This document shows positions 26,714 through 34,769 of a DNA stretch of 64,000 nucleotides, in pieces; position 1 is the first letter of the stretch; each line of letters opens with the position of its first letter. The DNA is from an uncultured Dysgonomonas sp. (lineage in GTDB: Bacteria; Bacteroidota; Bacteroidia; Bacteroidales; Dysgonomonadaceae), in NCBI RefSeq assembly GCF_934668725.1, contig NZ_CAKUOF010000005.1:62001-126000 (forward strand), written 5' to 3'. A model generated the notes under the pieces. The model did no database searches and was not told where the DNA came from. It was given only the letters and a program-made list of their open reading frames with translations. Made by a program: the position numbers and the translations under genes.

Positions 26714-28138
26714 ATGAAGAATTTACTTTTTACAGCTATTGCTCTTCTAATGCTGACTACCTCTTGCGGAAAACCTGGAGGAGCCGGAAGTGTCGGAGGA
26801 GAACTGACAGGCGTAGGCAGTTCGTCATGGGCCGAATCGAGCCCTTACGGTATGGTTCTGGTTTCGCGCGGCTCTATTGCCATGGGACCTGCCGACAGTG
26901 ATTCTTTATGGGGAATTACCGCAAGTGCCAAAGGAGTATCGGTAGATGCTTTTTGGATGGACGATACCGAAATTACAAACTCCGAATACCGCCAGTTTGT
27001 TTATTGGGTACGCGACTCTATTCTTCGCGAACGTCTTGCAGATCCTGCATACGGAGGGGACGAAACGTACAAAATAACGGAAGACCGTTACGGTGATCCC
27101 ATCAAACCTTACTTAAATTGGAAAAAAGCAATACCTAAACGTCCTAATGAAGACGAAGAGCGTGCTATATTAAGTTTGACCGAAGTAAATCCTATCACAG
27201 GTATAAGAGGGCTTGATCCCGAACAGCTTAATTTCAAGTACGAATGGTTTGATCATACCGAAGCTGCCAAACGCAGAAACAGATTAAACCCTGCCCAACG
27301 CATTTTAAATACAGATATACAGGTTAATCCTAATGAGATAGTAATGATATCGAAAGATACCGCTTTTCTGGACGAAAACGGAAAGCCTGTGAATATGACT
27401 ATCAACCGTCCGCTCAGTTCATTATTCGATTTTTTAAATACCAAAATTGTTAATATATACCCCGACACTACTGTTTGGGTAAACGACTTTAATAACGCTT
27501 ATAACGAACCCTATATGCGAATGTATTTCTCACATTCGGGTTACAACGACTATCCGGTAGTAGGTGTAACTTGGGAGCAAGCTACAGCTTTCTGCGAGTG
27601 GAGAACACTATTCTTTAAAATGGGAATGGGAACAAGAGGACGCAGCATTGAACCTTACCGTCTGCCAACTGAGGGTGAATGGGAATTTGCGGCACGCAGT
27701 GGGAAATCCGAAAACAAATATCCTTGGGATTCGGAAAGCACCCAATCCGAAAAAGGTTGCTTTATGGCTAACTTTAAGCCGGGAGAAGGTAACTACACGA
27801 AAGATGGTAACCTTATCACCTCACGTGTTGGTAGCTATTCTCCTAACGCTTTTGGGCTTTATGATATGGCAGGAAACGTTTCGGAGTGGACATCCACAAC
27901 ATATACAGAAGCAGGAAGTGCACAAATGAACGACCTCAACCCTCAATACAGATATAATGCGGCTAAAGAAGATCCTTATTCAACAAAAAAGAAAGTAATA
28001 AAGGGTGGTTCTTGGAAAGATGTTGGACGATTTATCCGTGGAGATATGCGTGAGTCTGAATATCAAAACCAACCCCGTTCGTATATCGGATTCCGTTGCG
28101 TAAGAACTCAAATAGGATTTGCCAGATCAAAAAGGTAA
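26714..28138 (+). CDS. gldK: Type IX secretion lipoprotein GldK/PorK
   Basis: Outer-membrane lipoprotein that forms, with GldN/PorN, the periplasmic ring of the T9SS. The start at 26714 gives 474 residues with lipobox LTTSCG (Cys near residue 19); an upstream ATG at 26678 would bury the signal peptide. The mature protein has a formylglycine-generating-enzyme (SUMF1) fold: MDDTEITNSEYRQFVYW, YPVVGVTWEQATAFCEWR, RLPTEGEWEFAARSG, GLYDMAGNVSEWTS and YIGFRCVR. The fold is structural in this family, not known to be enzymatic. Confidence 0.95.
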   Translation: MKNLLFTAIALLMLTTSCGKPGGAGSVGGELTGVGSSSWAESSPYGMVLVSRGSIAMGPADSDSLWGITASAKGVSVDAFWMDDTEITNSEYRQFVYWVRDSILRERLADPAYGGDETYKITEDRYGDPIKPYLNWKKAIPKRPNEDEERAILSLTEVNPITGIRGLDPEQLNFKYEWFDHTEAAKRRNRLNPAQRILNTDIQVNPNEIVMISKDTAFLDENGKPVNMTINRPLSSLFDFLNTKIVNIYPDTTVWVNDFNNAYNEPYMRMYFSHSGYNDYPVVGVTWEQATAFCEWRTLFFKMGMGTRGRSIEPYRLPTEGEWEFAARSGKSENKYPWDSESTQSEKGCFMANFKPGEGNYTKDGNLITSRVGSYSPNAFGLYDMAGNVSEWTSTTYTEAGSAQMNDLNPQYRYNAAKEDPYSTKKKVIKGGSWKDVGRFIRGDMRESEYQNQPRSYIGFRCVRTQIGFARSKR

Positions 28139-28246
28139 AACGTTAGCAAACACTGCTATATTGCTTTAGCAACTATAGTAATTATAGATTGTTATAATTA
28201 AAAATACATCATTTAATATTTTCTTTTGCTTAAAAACAGTACAACC

Positions 28247-29365
28247 ATGGGTAAAAAGTACAGACGATATAAAAACTTTCTTGAAAAATATCTGGATAGC
28301 AACAACGGTAAACGATTTTTTAATGTCGTTTATAGCGTAGGAGCAGCTATTGTAATTCTGGGTGCCATGTTCAAGATCCTTCACCTTCCTTTCGGTAATC
28401 AAATGCTTATGATAGGGATGATCACCGAAGCCATTGTATTTTTGCTGTCAGCATTCGAAAAACCTGCCAAAGAATACAAATGGGAAGAAGTATATCCTGC
28501 TTTAGTGGACGAAGAGGGATTTATTCCAAAAGCTGAAAGAGTACAGATGCAACAACAAAATAGCGGACCTGCCATACAACAAACATCTATGCCTTCGCAA
28601 CAAGCTACCGGAAATACGTCAACCGGAAGTACCGGTAAGAATAATGCGAATACAGGAAATACAGACAGTAACTATGCCAATTCAGCTTCTAATAGCAACA
28701 ATAACGGCGGTGGATCTTCTGCCGTTGGTGGAGGTACAACTATAATAGGAGGAGGCTCATCTACGGCAAATTCGGCATATTCAGGAGGAAATCAAGCGAT
28801 ACCAACCGGATCAACTGGAGGAGGAACATCTGTTTCAGGCGGAACAGTTGTTACAGGCGGTGCTGTGGTGATAGACGGAGCGAATGTACTAGAAGCATCA
28901 GAGAAGTATGTAGATCAGATGTCTCACATGTCCGAAAACATGGCTAAGTTTGCTCAGGTAACAGAATCACTGGGAAAAATATCAGAATCTTTGTTAGCAT
29001 CGTTCCAAACCATTATTGATAATTCGGATGGAATAGGAACCAATACTCAGGGATATGTCTCTCAAATGGAAGCTCTGAACCGCAATATTTCGGGGTTAAA
29101 TACTATCTATGAAATACAGTTGAAAGGTGTAAGCGGACAAATTCATACTGTCGAAGAAATTAATGCCGGTTTAGACCGCATCAAAAAATTATATAGCGGA
29201 TCGCTTGTGGATAGTTCTATTTTCAAGAATGAAACCGAAAAAATGGCTCAACAGCTTACCGAATTAAACAAGGTATATGCACGTTTGCTTCAAGCTATGA
29301 CAAGTAACATGAATATGGGCGGAGGCTTTAACCCGAATCCAACAGGAAATGAACCTCAACCTTGA
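28247..29365 (+). CDS. gldL: Type IX secretion inner-membrane motor protein GldL/PorL
   Basis: With GldM it forms the proton-driven T9SS motor. The ATG at 28247 gives 372 residues. Two membrane helices at about residues 25-45 and 50-70 (VGAAIVILGAMFKILHLPFG; MITEAIVFLLSAFE, carrying the acidic residue) are followed by a cytoplasmic part. Residues about 100-210 are an unusually long low-complexity linker of Gly, Ser, Thr, Asn and Gln. The C terminus is helical (SHMSENMAKFAQVTESLGKI). Same operon as gldK and gldM. Confidence 0.93.
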   Translation: MGKKYRRYKNFLEKYLDSNNGKRFFNVVYSVGAAIVILGAMFKILHLPFGNQMLMIGMITEAIVFLLSAFEKPAKEYKWEEVYPALVDEEGFIPKAERVQMQQQNSGPAIQQTSMPSQQATGNTSTGSTGKNNANTGNTDSNYANSASNSNNNGGGSSAVGGGTTIIGGGSSTANSAYSGGNQAIPTGSTGGGTSVSGGTVVTGGAVVIDGANVLEASEKYVDQMSHMSENMAKFAQVTESLGKISESLLASFQTIIDNSDGIGTNTQGYVSQMEALNRNISGLNTIYEIQLKGVSGQIHTVEEINAGLDRIKKLYSGSLVDSSIFKNETEKMAQQLTELNKVYARLLQAMTSNMNMGGGFNPNPTGNEPQP

Positions 29366-29428
29366 TTTGAGGAGTTTTCCCTTAACAGAACAGATTTGTA
29401 ACTTGTAACTATTAACTTGTAACTACTA

Positions 29429-30967
29429 ATGGCTTCAACTAATCCAAGGTCTCCAAGACAGAAAATGATAAACCTGATGTATCTGGTGTTTATCGCTATG
29501 CTTGCTATCAATCTGCCCGAAGAGGTACTTGATGGCTTCGACATGGTAGACGAAGGGTTGAATCAAACAATAAAAAGTTCGGAGGCTCAAAATGAATTAA
29601 CTTTTAAGGGCCTTACAGACATAAATAATCAGAATCCCGTAAAAGCTGAGCAATGGTACGCACCTGCTGCACAGTTTTCGAAAGCATCAGACGAATTATA
29701 CAATTACATCCAAGAGCTGAAAACCCGGATTGTCAAAAAAGCAGACGGAGAAAAAGGTGATGTAAACAATATCGAAAACAGAGAAAATATTGATGCCTCA
29801 ACCGATGTCATGCTTGTTGGAATCAATAACGAAGCTAAAAAGCTGAAATCGTCTATCGACGTATATAGGGAACAAGCTGTCAACCTGATAACAGGTACAT
29901 CAAGAAAAGATATTATTAAGAACAGACTAAACACCGATAATCCTAAAAGAGGAAACAAGGATAATAAAAACTGGGAAGAGGCTCTATTTGAGCAAATGCC
30001 AACCTCTGTAACAGTTACGATGTTAACCAAAATACAAAGCGACATACGTGCGACTCAGGGTGAAGTACTAGCTGATCTTTATAACCAAATAGGCGCAAAA
30101 GATTATCGGGTAAACAGCCTGCAAGCCGAAGTAGTTCCAAAATCGGAGTATGTAATGGAAGGTGGAGCTTATGAGGGACGTGTAGTTCTTACAGCTGTAG
30201 ACACCACTAAACGCCCAAGCTATAGCCTACCTTCGATCAATGCAAACGGCGAATTCAAGATTCCTGCAGGAGGTGTCGGCATTAATAAGATATTTTCGGG
30301 TATGGTTACACTCAGTACTCCCGAAGGTGAAGTTATCAGCCGTCCATTTAAAAGCGAATATCATGTAGTACCACGTATGACTACCATACAGGTGAGCGAC
30401 GCTAATGTACTTTATCAAGGAGAAGATAATAAACTGACTATATCTGTTCCCGGATTGTCAAATGATCAGCTTCGCGTTACAGCTACCAACGGATCTATCA
30501 CAAAATCGGGGCAGAACTGGATAGCTAAACCGGCCAAAGCTGGTACTAATATGAAAATATCGGTATTTAACGGAACAAACTTTGTGAGCGATCAAGAGTT
30601 TAAAGTACGTCTTCTACCCGACCCTGCACCTTACATAGAATATGCCGATGCAGAAGGTAACCCGAAAAGATACAAGGGTGGAAGGGTTGCCAAATCGGTC
30701 ATAGTTAACGCTACAGGCGTAAAAGCTGCTATTGACGATGGATTAATTGACAGACAGTTTCCTGTCACCAAATTCACAACTGTATTTTTCGACGGTATGG
30801 GAAATGCAATTCGTGAGGTATCTGATGGCAGTAATTTTTCGGAAAGACAAAAAGCTCAAATCAGACAATTGGCAAGAGGAAAAAGCTTCTTTATTTCAGA
30901 TGTAAAAGTTAGAGGTAAAGACGGAGTGGAAAGAGATCTTGCGGCTATTGAAGTAAGAATAAACTAG
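29429..30967 (+). CDS. gldM: Type IX secretion motor protein GldM/PorM
   Basis: A 512-residue protein with one membrane helix (INLMYLVFIAMLAINLPEEV, residues about 12-32) that plugs into the GldL helices, then four periplasmic domains reaching the GldK/GldN ring. It contains the characteristic N-terminal RQKMINLMYLV and IPAGGVGINKIFSGMVTLSTP in the C-terminal half. The 63-base gap from gldL contains a short direct repeat (CTTGTAACT twice). Confidence 0.95.
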   Translation: MASTNPRSPRQKMINLMYLVFIAMLAINLPEEVLDGFDMVDEGLNQTIKSSEAQNELTFKGLTDINNQNPVKAEQWYAPAAQFSKASDELYNYIQELKTRIVKKADGEKGDVNNIENRENIDASTDVMLVGINNEAKKLKSSIDVYREQAVNLITGTSRKDIIKNRLNTDNPKRGNKDNKNWEEALFEQMPTSVTVTMLTKIQSDIRATQGEVLADLYNQIGAKDYRVNSLQAEVVPKSEYVMEGGAYEGRVVLTAVDTTKRPSYSLPSINANGEFKIPAGGVGINKIFSGMVTLSTPEGEVISRPFKSEYHVVPRMTTIQVSDANVLYQGEDNKLTISVPGLSNDQLRVTATNGSITKSGQNWIAKPAKAGTNMKISVFNGTNFVSDQEFKVRLLPDPAPYIEYADAEGNPKRYKGGRVAKSVIVNATGVKAAIDDGLIDRQFPVTKFTTVFFDGMGNAIREVSDGSNFSERQKAQIRQLARGKSFFISDVKVRGKDGVERDLAAIEVRIN

Positions 30968-31025
30968 GTAGCAGTAATTTTGTATTAAACAGGAAAATAA
31001 ATTAGAGTCAGCTTAACTTTATTAT

Positions 31026-31045
31026 ATAAAAAGGTCTGCGACCTG
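31026..31045 (+). repeat. Palindromic interspersed repeat, copy 9
   Basis: ATAAAAAGGTCTGCGACCTG, inside the T9SS operon, 18 bases before the gldN ATG. The stem is AGGTC/GACCT. Confidence 0.8.
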
Positions 31046-31063
31046 ACTAGAACAAATACATAT

Positions 31064-32128
31064 ATGAAAAGACTATTTCTAACAATTACAATAGGGCTAT
31101 GTGGTTTACTAATCACTCAAAACCTCTTTGCACAAAATCAAGGAGAAGCTTTGCGTGAACGTCTTTCAAGACGGCAAAACCAACAGAACGATTCGGGGGG
31201 AATACCTCCACTGACTGTTAGAGCTCAAATAATGAACGAATCGCAAAATCAGGAGATAACTAATTCACCCTGGATACGCGAAATATACCGTTTTATTGAT
31301 CTTGAAAAAGAAAAAAATGCTACCCTATATTATCCTGTAACACCGATGGGTGATCGCACTAATCTGTTCACATTGATATTCAGGCTACTCCAAAACGGAG
31401 ATATTACAGTCTATAAATATCTGTTAAACGATACTGAAGATTTTACAGAAGAAAACAAGGAAACATTCAAAGATGTATTGGAAAACTTTGAGATTATGAA
31501 TCGCGTAGAGAATGGCAAATATATTGTCGAAGACGTAGATGTTCCCAGCAACCAAGTATTAGGCTACTATGTGAAAGAAGCATGGTATTTCGGTGAAAAT
31601 AATTCGGCAGTAGGGGTAAAAACATTAGCTATTTGCCCAATAATTTTCAGAGAAGACGATTTCGGTGTAGGAAGAACTCGTTATCCGATGTTTTGGGTAC
31701 CTTACGAAAGTATACGCCCTTATACATCCCGTATGCCTATAATGATATCGAGCTTGAACAATAATGCCACAACGATGACTATCAACGATTACTTTGTTCA
31801 ACATTTGTTCGAAGGCCCAATAGAAAAGGCAACTAATGTACGCAATCTGAGTTTGGCTCAGGAATATCCTGATGAAGCAAAAAGAAAAGCGGCGCAAAAG
31901 AAAATTGAAGAGCAGCTAAAAGAATTCAATGCCAACCTGTGGGTATATAATGACTCTATTGCAGCTAATACAGGAACTGCCCAGGCAAATAATAAAGGTA
32001 AAGGTCCGAGCATAAAGGGAGCACCTACGGCGTCGGGTACAACTACTACGACTAGAGCCGAAGTTCAGAAAGAGGCTAAGTCGCAATCGGCTCCAACACG
32101 CAGTATGAGAAACCGAAAAAGAAACTAA
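31064..32128 (+). CDS. gldN: Type IX secretion ring protein GldN/PorN
   Basis: A 354-residue periplasmic protein that builds the T9SS ring with GldK. It has a signal peptide (ending NLFAQN) and the family core DLEKEKNATLYYPVTPMGDR, NLFTLIFRLLQNGDITVYKY and RYPMFWVPYESIRPYTSRMP. A basic, low-complexity C-terminal tail follows (RAEVQKEAKSQSAPTRSMRN). Last recognised gene of the T9SS operon. Confidence 0.95.
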   Translation: MKRLFLTITIGLCGLLITQNLFAQNQGEALRERLSRRQNQQNDSGGIPPLTVRAQIMNESQNQEITNSPWIREIYRFIDLEKEKNATLYYPVTPMGDRTNLFTLIFRLLQNGDITVYKYLLNDTEDFTEENKETFKDVLENFEIMNRVENGKYIVEDVDVPSNQVLGYYVKEAWYFGENNSAVGVKTLAICPIIFREDDFGVGRTRYPMFWVPYESIRPYTSRMPIMISSLNNNATTMTINDYFVQHLFEGPIEKATNVRNLSLAQEYPDEAKRKAAQKKIEEQLKEFNANLWVYNDSIAANTGTAQANNKGKGPSIKGAPTASGTTTTTRAEVQKEAKSQSAPTRSMRNRKRN

Positions 32129-32156
32129 GTTCCCAGACATTTTTATTGCTTTGGAA
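32126..32156 (-). repeat. Palindromic interspersed repeat, copy 10 (overlaps gldN stop)
   Basis: Plus strand TAAGTTCCCAGACATTTTTA then TTGCTTTGGAA. TAA (32126-32128) is the gldN stop. The long T-rich flank with TTGCTTTGGAA matches copy 5 almost exactly, though the palindrome has decayed. Confidence 0.75.
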
Positions 32157-32244
32157 AGCATCATAGCCAGAAGCAGTTATACTCATTGAATTTCGTATTT
32201 AATATTTAGCCTACTTAGAGTAACAGACATCAATCAGCAGATTA

Positions 32245-33405
32245 ATGACGAAAAAACATATTTTCGATAATAACTCCCAAAAGATACTACTGTGTCTTTT
32301 GGGAGTTATTAATATGCTGTTTGTTGTAAAGTATTGCCCTGTATATTCATTTCCCGCAGCCGCAATTTATGGTATTCTTATATTTTTATCCTATTGCTAC
32401 TATAAATATTTCTTACAGGATAAACAGCAAAAACGATACATATACATTCTCTTATTTACATTAATCGTTTGCATTACAATTGCTTTATTAGCGTTGGTTA
32501 ACCCATACAGCGTCACTGTAGATCGTTGGTCTGCCCTCTACAACTGGTCTGATACACTTTTTCAAGGCAAATATCCTTATGACACACTCACCCATACACA
32601 TATTCCGGAGAATTACCCCTCACCTTTTCCCGTATGGCAAATAGTACATATCCCTTTTTACTATCTTCGAGAAATGGGCATCGGACACTTAGTTACTCTT
32701 GCATTGGTATGCTATGCCTTATATAAATATCAGAAATCGTTTAACCTGACTTTATTTCTATTCTTAATGCTACTATCACCTTGCTACTGGTGGGAGATAA
32801 CTGTTAGAAGCGATTTAATGAACAATATGTTCATTTGCCTGCTCTTTATTACCATATTTCATTTTAGCTTTAGAGAGACAAAATATATACTGCCGTTGGG
32901 TATCATAATAGGATTGCTGTTATGCACCCGATTATTTACAGGAATACCTTTGGCTGTCTATTTTATACCATACTTTCTTAAAAAAGGCACAACAGATAAG
33001 CTCAAGCTTATTACGGGCTGCCTCTTAGGTTTTATTTGCCCCTTTATACCTTTCATGATTTGGGATTTCGACAGGCTGTTTTTCTTCGAGTATAGCCCTC
33101 TTATGCTCCAAACCAAACAGGGAAGCATCTATACATTAATTATAGGACTGATATTTATAGGGATATTCTCCTTTTGTTGGAAAAACTACAAAGAATACCT
33201 TCTCTATATTTCGGTTATACTCTTTAGTTTTATACTTTTGAATTTCATAAGATTCATCTATCACGATGGTTTTATGACAACTCTTACAAACGATCTTTTT
33301 GACATATCTTATTTCAACATCACAATTCCATTTGTTGTTTTAGGTTTATGTCTCTCTAAAACAGACAAAAATGAAAATGAGAAAATTAGTCTTTTCGACA
33401 AATAA
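32245..33405 (+). CDS. Polytopic membrane protein, possible GT-C-type glycosyltransferase
   Basis: A 386-residue protein with about ten predicted membrane helices. The segment after the first helices, VDRWSALYNWSDTLFQGKYPYD, resembles the acidic first loop of GT-C glycosyltransferases, which hold a catalytic Asp and a G-x-Y-P-Y stretch there. I cannot assign a family firmly. It sits between gldN and rdgB and overlaps rdgB by about 35 bases, so it is co-transcribed with rdgB. A lipid-linked sugar donor is implied only if the GT-C reading is right. Confidence 0.6.
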   Translation: MTKKHIFDNNSQKILLCLLGVINMLFVVKYCPVYSFPAAAIYGILIFLSYCYYKYFLQDKQQKRYIYILLFTLIVCITIALLALVNPYSVTVDRWSALYNWSDTLFQGKYPYDTLTHTHIPENYPSPFPVWQIVHIPFYYLREMGIGHLVTLALVCYALYKYQKSFNLTLFLFLMLLSPCYWWEITVRSDLMNNMFICLLFITIFHFSFRETKYILPLGIIIGLLLCTRLFTGIPLAVYFIPYFLKKGTTDKLKLITGCLLGFICPFIPFMIWDFDRLFFFEYSPLMLQTKQGSIYTLIIGLIFIGIFSFCWKNYKEYLLYISVILFSFILLNFIRFIYHDGFMTTLTNDLFDISYFNITIPFVVLGLCLSKTDKNENEKISLFDK

Positions 33406-33952
33406 CGAACATAAACTCGAAGAAGTCAGAGTCAAACTAGGCAAATACTATCAGGTTATAAGCCTAAAAGATTTGGGTGATGACACCGATGTTCCCGAAA
33501 CAGGAGATACATTGGAAGAAAATGCCATGATAAAAGCCGACTATTTGTGGAAAACCTATCAGCTAAATTGCTTTGCGGATGATACCGGTCTCGAAGTAGA
33601 GGCTTTAGACAATGCTCCGGGAGTATATTCGGCAAGATATGCAGGTGAACACAAAAGTTCGGAAGATAATGTAGCCAAGCTTCTTAAAGAATTGGAAGGT
33701 AAAGAGAATCGCAGAGCCCGTTTCAGAACGGTTATCGCTCTTATTATGGGAGGTAAACGTTATTTGTTCGAAGGAAAAATTGAAGGTACTATAACAACCT
33801 CACCAAAGGGCACATCAGGTTTTGGATACGACCCTGTTTTTCAGGCTGACGGTTACGATAAGACGTTTGCAGAATTAACCCTTGAAGACAAGAACAACAT
33901 AAGCCATAGGGCAAAAGCTGTAGAACAGTTGGTATTATTCTTAAGAAAATAA
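33371..33952 (+). CDS. rdgB: RdgB/HAM1 family non-canonical purine NTP pyrophosphatase
   Basis: Hydrolyses XTP, ITP and dITP, keeping deaminated purines out of nucleic acids. The 193-residue protein has FSTNNEHKLEEVR (substrate loop), DTLEENAMIKADYLW, FADDTGLEVEALDNAPGVYSARYAG and SGFGYDPVF. An ATG at 33377 is an equally plausible start. The gene overlaps the preceding membrane protein gene. Confidence 0.95.
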   Translation: MKMRKLVFSTNNEHKLEEVRVKLGKYYQVISLKDLGDDTDVPETGDTLEENAMIKADYLWKTYQLNCFADDTGLEVEALDNAPGVYSARYAGEHKSSEDNVAKLLKELEGKENRRARFRTVIALIMGGKRYLFEGKIEGTITTSPKGTSGFGYDPVFQADGYDKTFAELTLEDKNNISHRAKAVEQLVLFLRK

Positions 33953-33974
33953 GGCCTCAAACCTTTTATTATTT
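33950..33974 (-). repeat. Palindromic interspersed repeat, copy 11 (overlaps rdgB stop)
   Basis: Plus strand TAAGGCCTCAAACCTTTTAT then TATTT. TAA (33950-33952) is the rdgB stop. The stem is AAGG[C]/[A]CCTT with G:T-type exchange. Confidence 0.8.
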
Positions 33975-34021
33975 ATTTAGGGTACCATACAAAACTAATT
34001 AACCGTCTAACACAAACTGGT

Positions 34022-34708
34022 ATGTGGAAATGGAAGAAGGAATTCTTTTATTTTTCGAAAGGTGATCGAATTGCCATTATTCTGCTATTAAACTTAATAG
34101 TTGTGAGTGGAGGTATCTTTATTTTCATGAATAAATTTACTTTTACGGACGCTGTTTACCGTGATCAGAACGAAGAGGTTCAGAAAGATTTTGTACAATT
34201 CGAAAACAATCTTGAAATTATAGAACCTCTTAAAGAAGAATCAGCCGATAATAATGAATCGCCCGCAACTCCCCACAAATCGAAAAAAGAAAATAAGCAA
34301 AAACTGGAGTTGGGTCAAACTATAGATATCAACTCGGCATCTGCTTCAAGTCTAACACGTATTCCCGGTATTGGAGATGTATTTGCAGAGCGTATAATCG
34401 AATATCGGAACTCTCTGGGTGGATTTGTTTCACTCGAACAATTATACGAAATAAAAGGCATTACAGTAAATAAATTCAGCAAGGTATTACCTTACTTAGT
34501 ATTACAAAAAAAACATAAGTTGATAAGGATAAATAGAGTCTCCGCAGATCAACTTATAAATCATCCTTACTTTGAGGAAAAACAAATTCAAGCCATTGTT
34601 GAATTAAACAAGGATAGAAAAATAAATGATATCTCAGATTTATCTGATAATGAAAATTTCAGTTCAAGGGATATTGAAAGATTATCCTCTTATTTAAGTT
34701 TTGATTAA
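34022..34708 (+). CDS. Helix-hairpin-helix (ComEA-like) membrane-anchored protein
   Basis: A 228-residue protein with one N-terminal membrane helix (residues about 18-36) and a charged linker. A ComEA-type helix-hairpin-helix repeat spans about 100-165: DINSASASSLTRIPGIGDVF, AERIIEYRNSLGGFVSLEQL. The second half has weaker repeats of the same kind. Such proteins bind DNA nonspecifically; in competent bacteria ComEA is the periplasmic DNA receptor. With comF elsewhere in the window a DNA-uptake role is possible but not shown. Confidence 0.78.
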   Translation: MWKWKKEFFYFSKGDRIAIILLLNLIVVSGGIFIFMNKFTFTDAVYRDQNEEVQKDFVQFENNLEIIEPLKEESADNNESPATPHKSKKENKQKLELGQTIDINSASASSLTRIPGIGDVFAERIIEYRNSLGGFVSLEQLYEIKGITVNKFSKVLPYLVLQKKHKLIRINRVSADQLINHPYFEEKQIQAIVELNKDRKINDISDLSDNENFSSRDIERLSSYLSFD

Positions 34709-34712
34709 ACGA

Positions 34713-34748
34713 AAAACGGTTGCCCCAATAGGACAACCGTTTTCTATT
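34713..34748. terminator. Bidirectional terminator between the HHH gene and the DEAD-box gene
   Basis: AAAACGGTTG/CAACCGTTTT forms a perfect ten-base stem with an 11-base loop, between convergent genes; T-rich on the plus strand (TTTTCTATTTT) and A/T-rich on the other. Confidence 0.88.
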
Positions 34749-34769
34749 TTATAGTCTTTAAGCCTCTGT

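Noticed and set aside
28139..28246. Structured element between gldK and gldL
   Set aside because: Only short AT-rich inverted repeats (CTATA-GTAAT-TATAG) occur, at a frequency expected for this composition.
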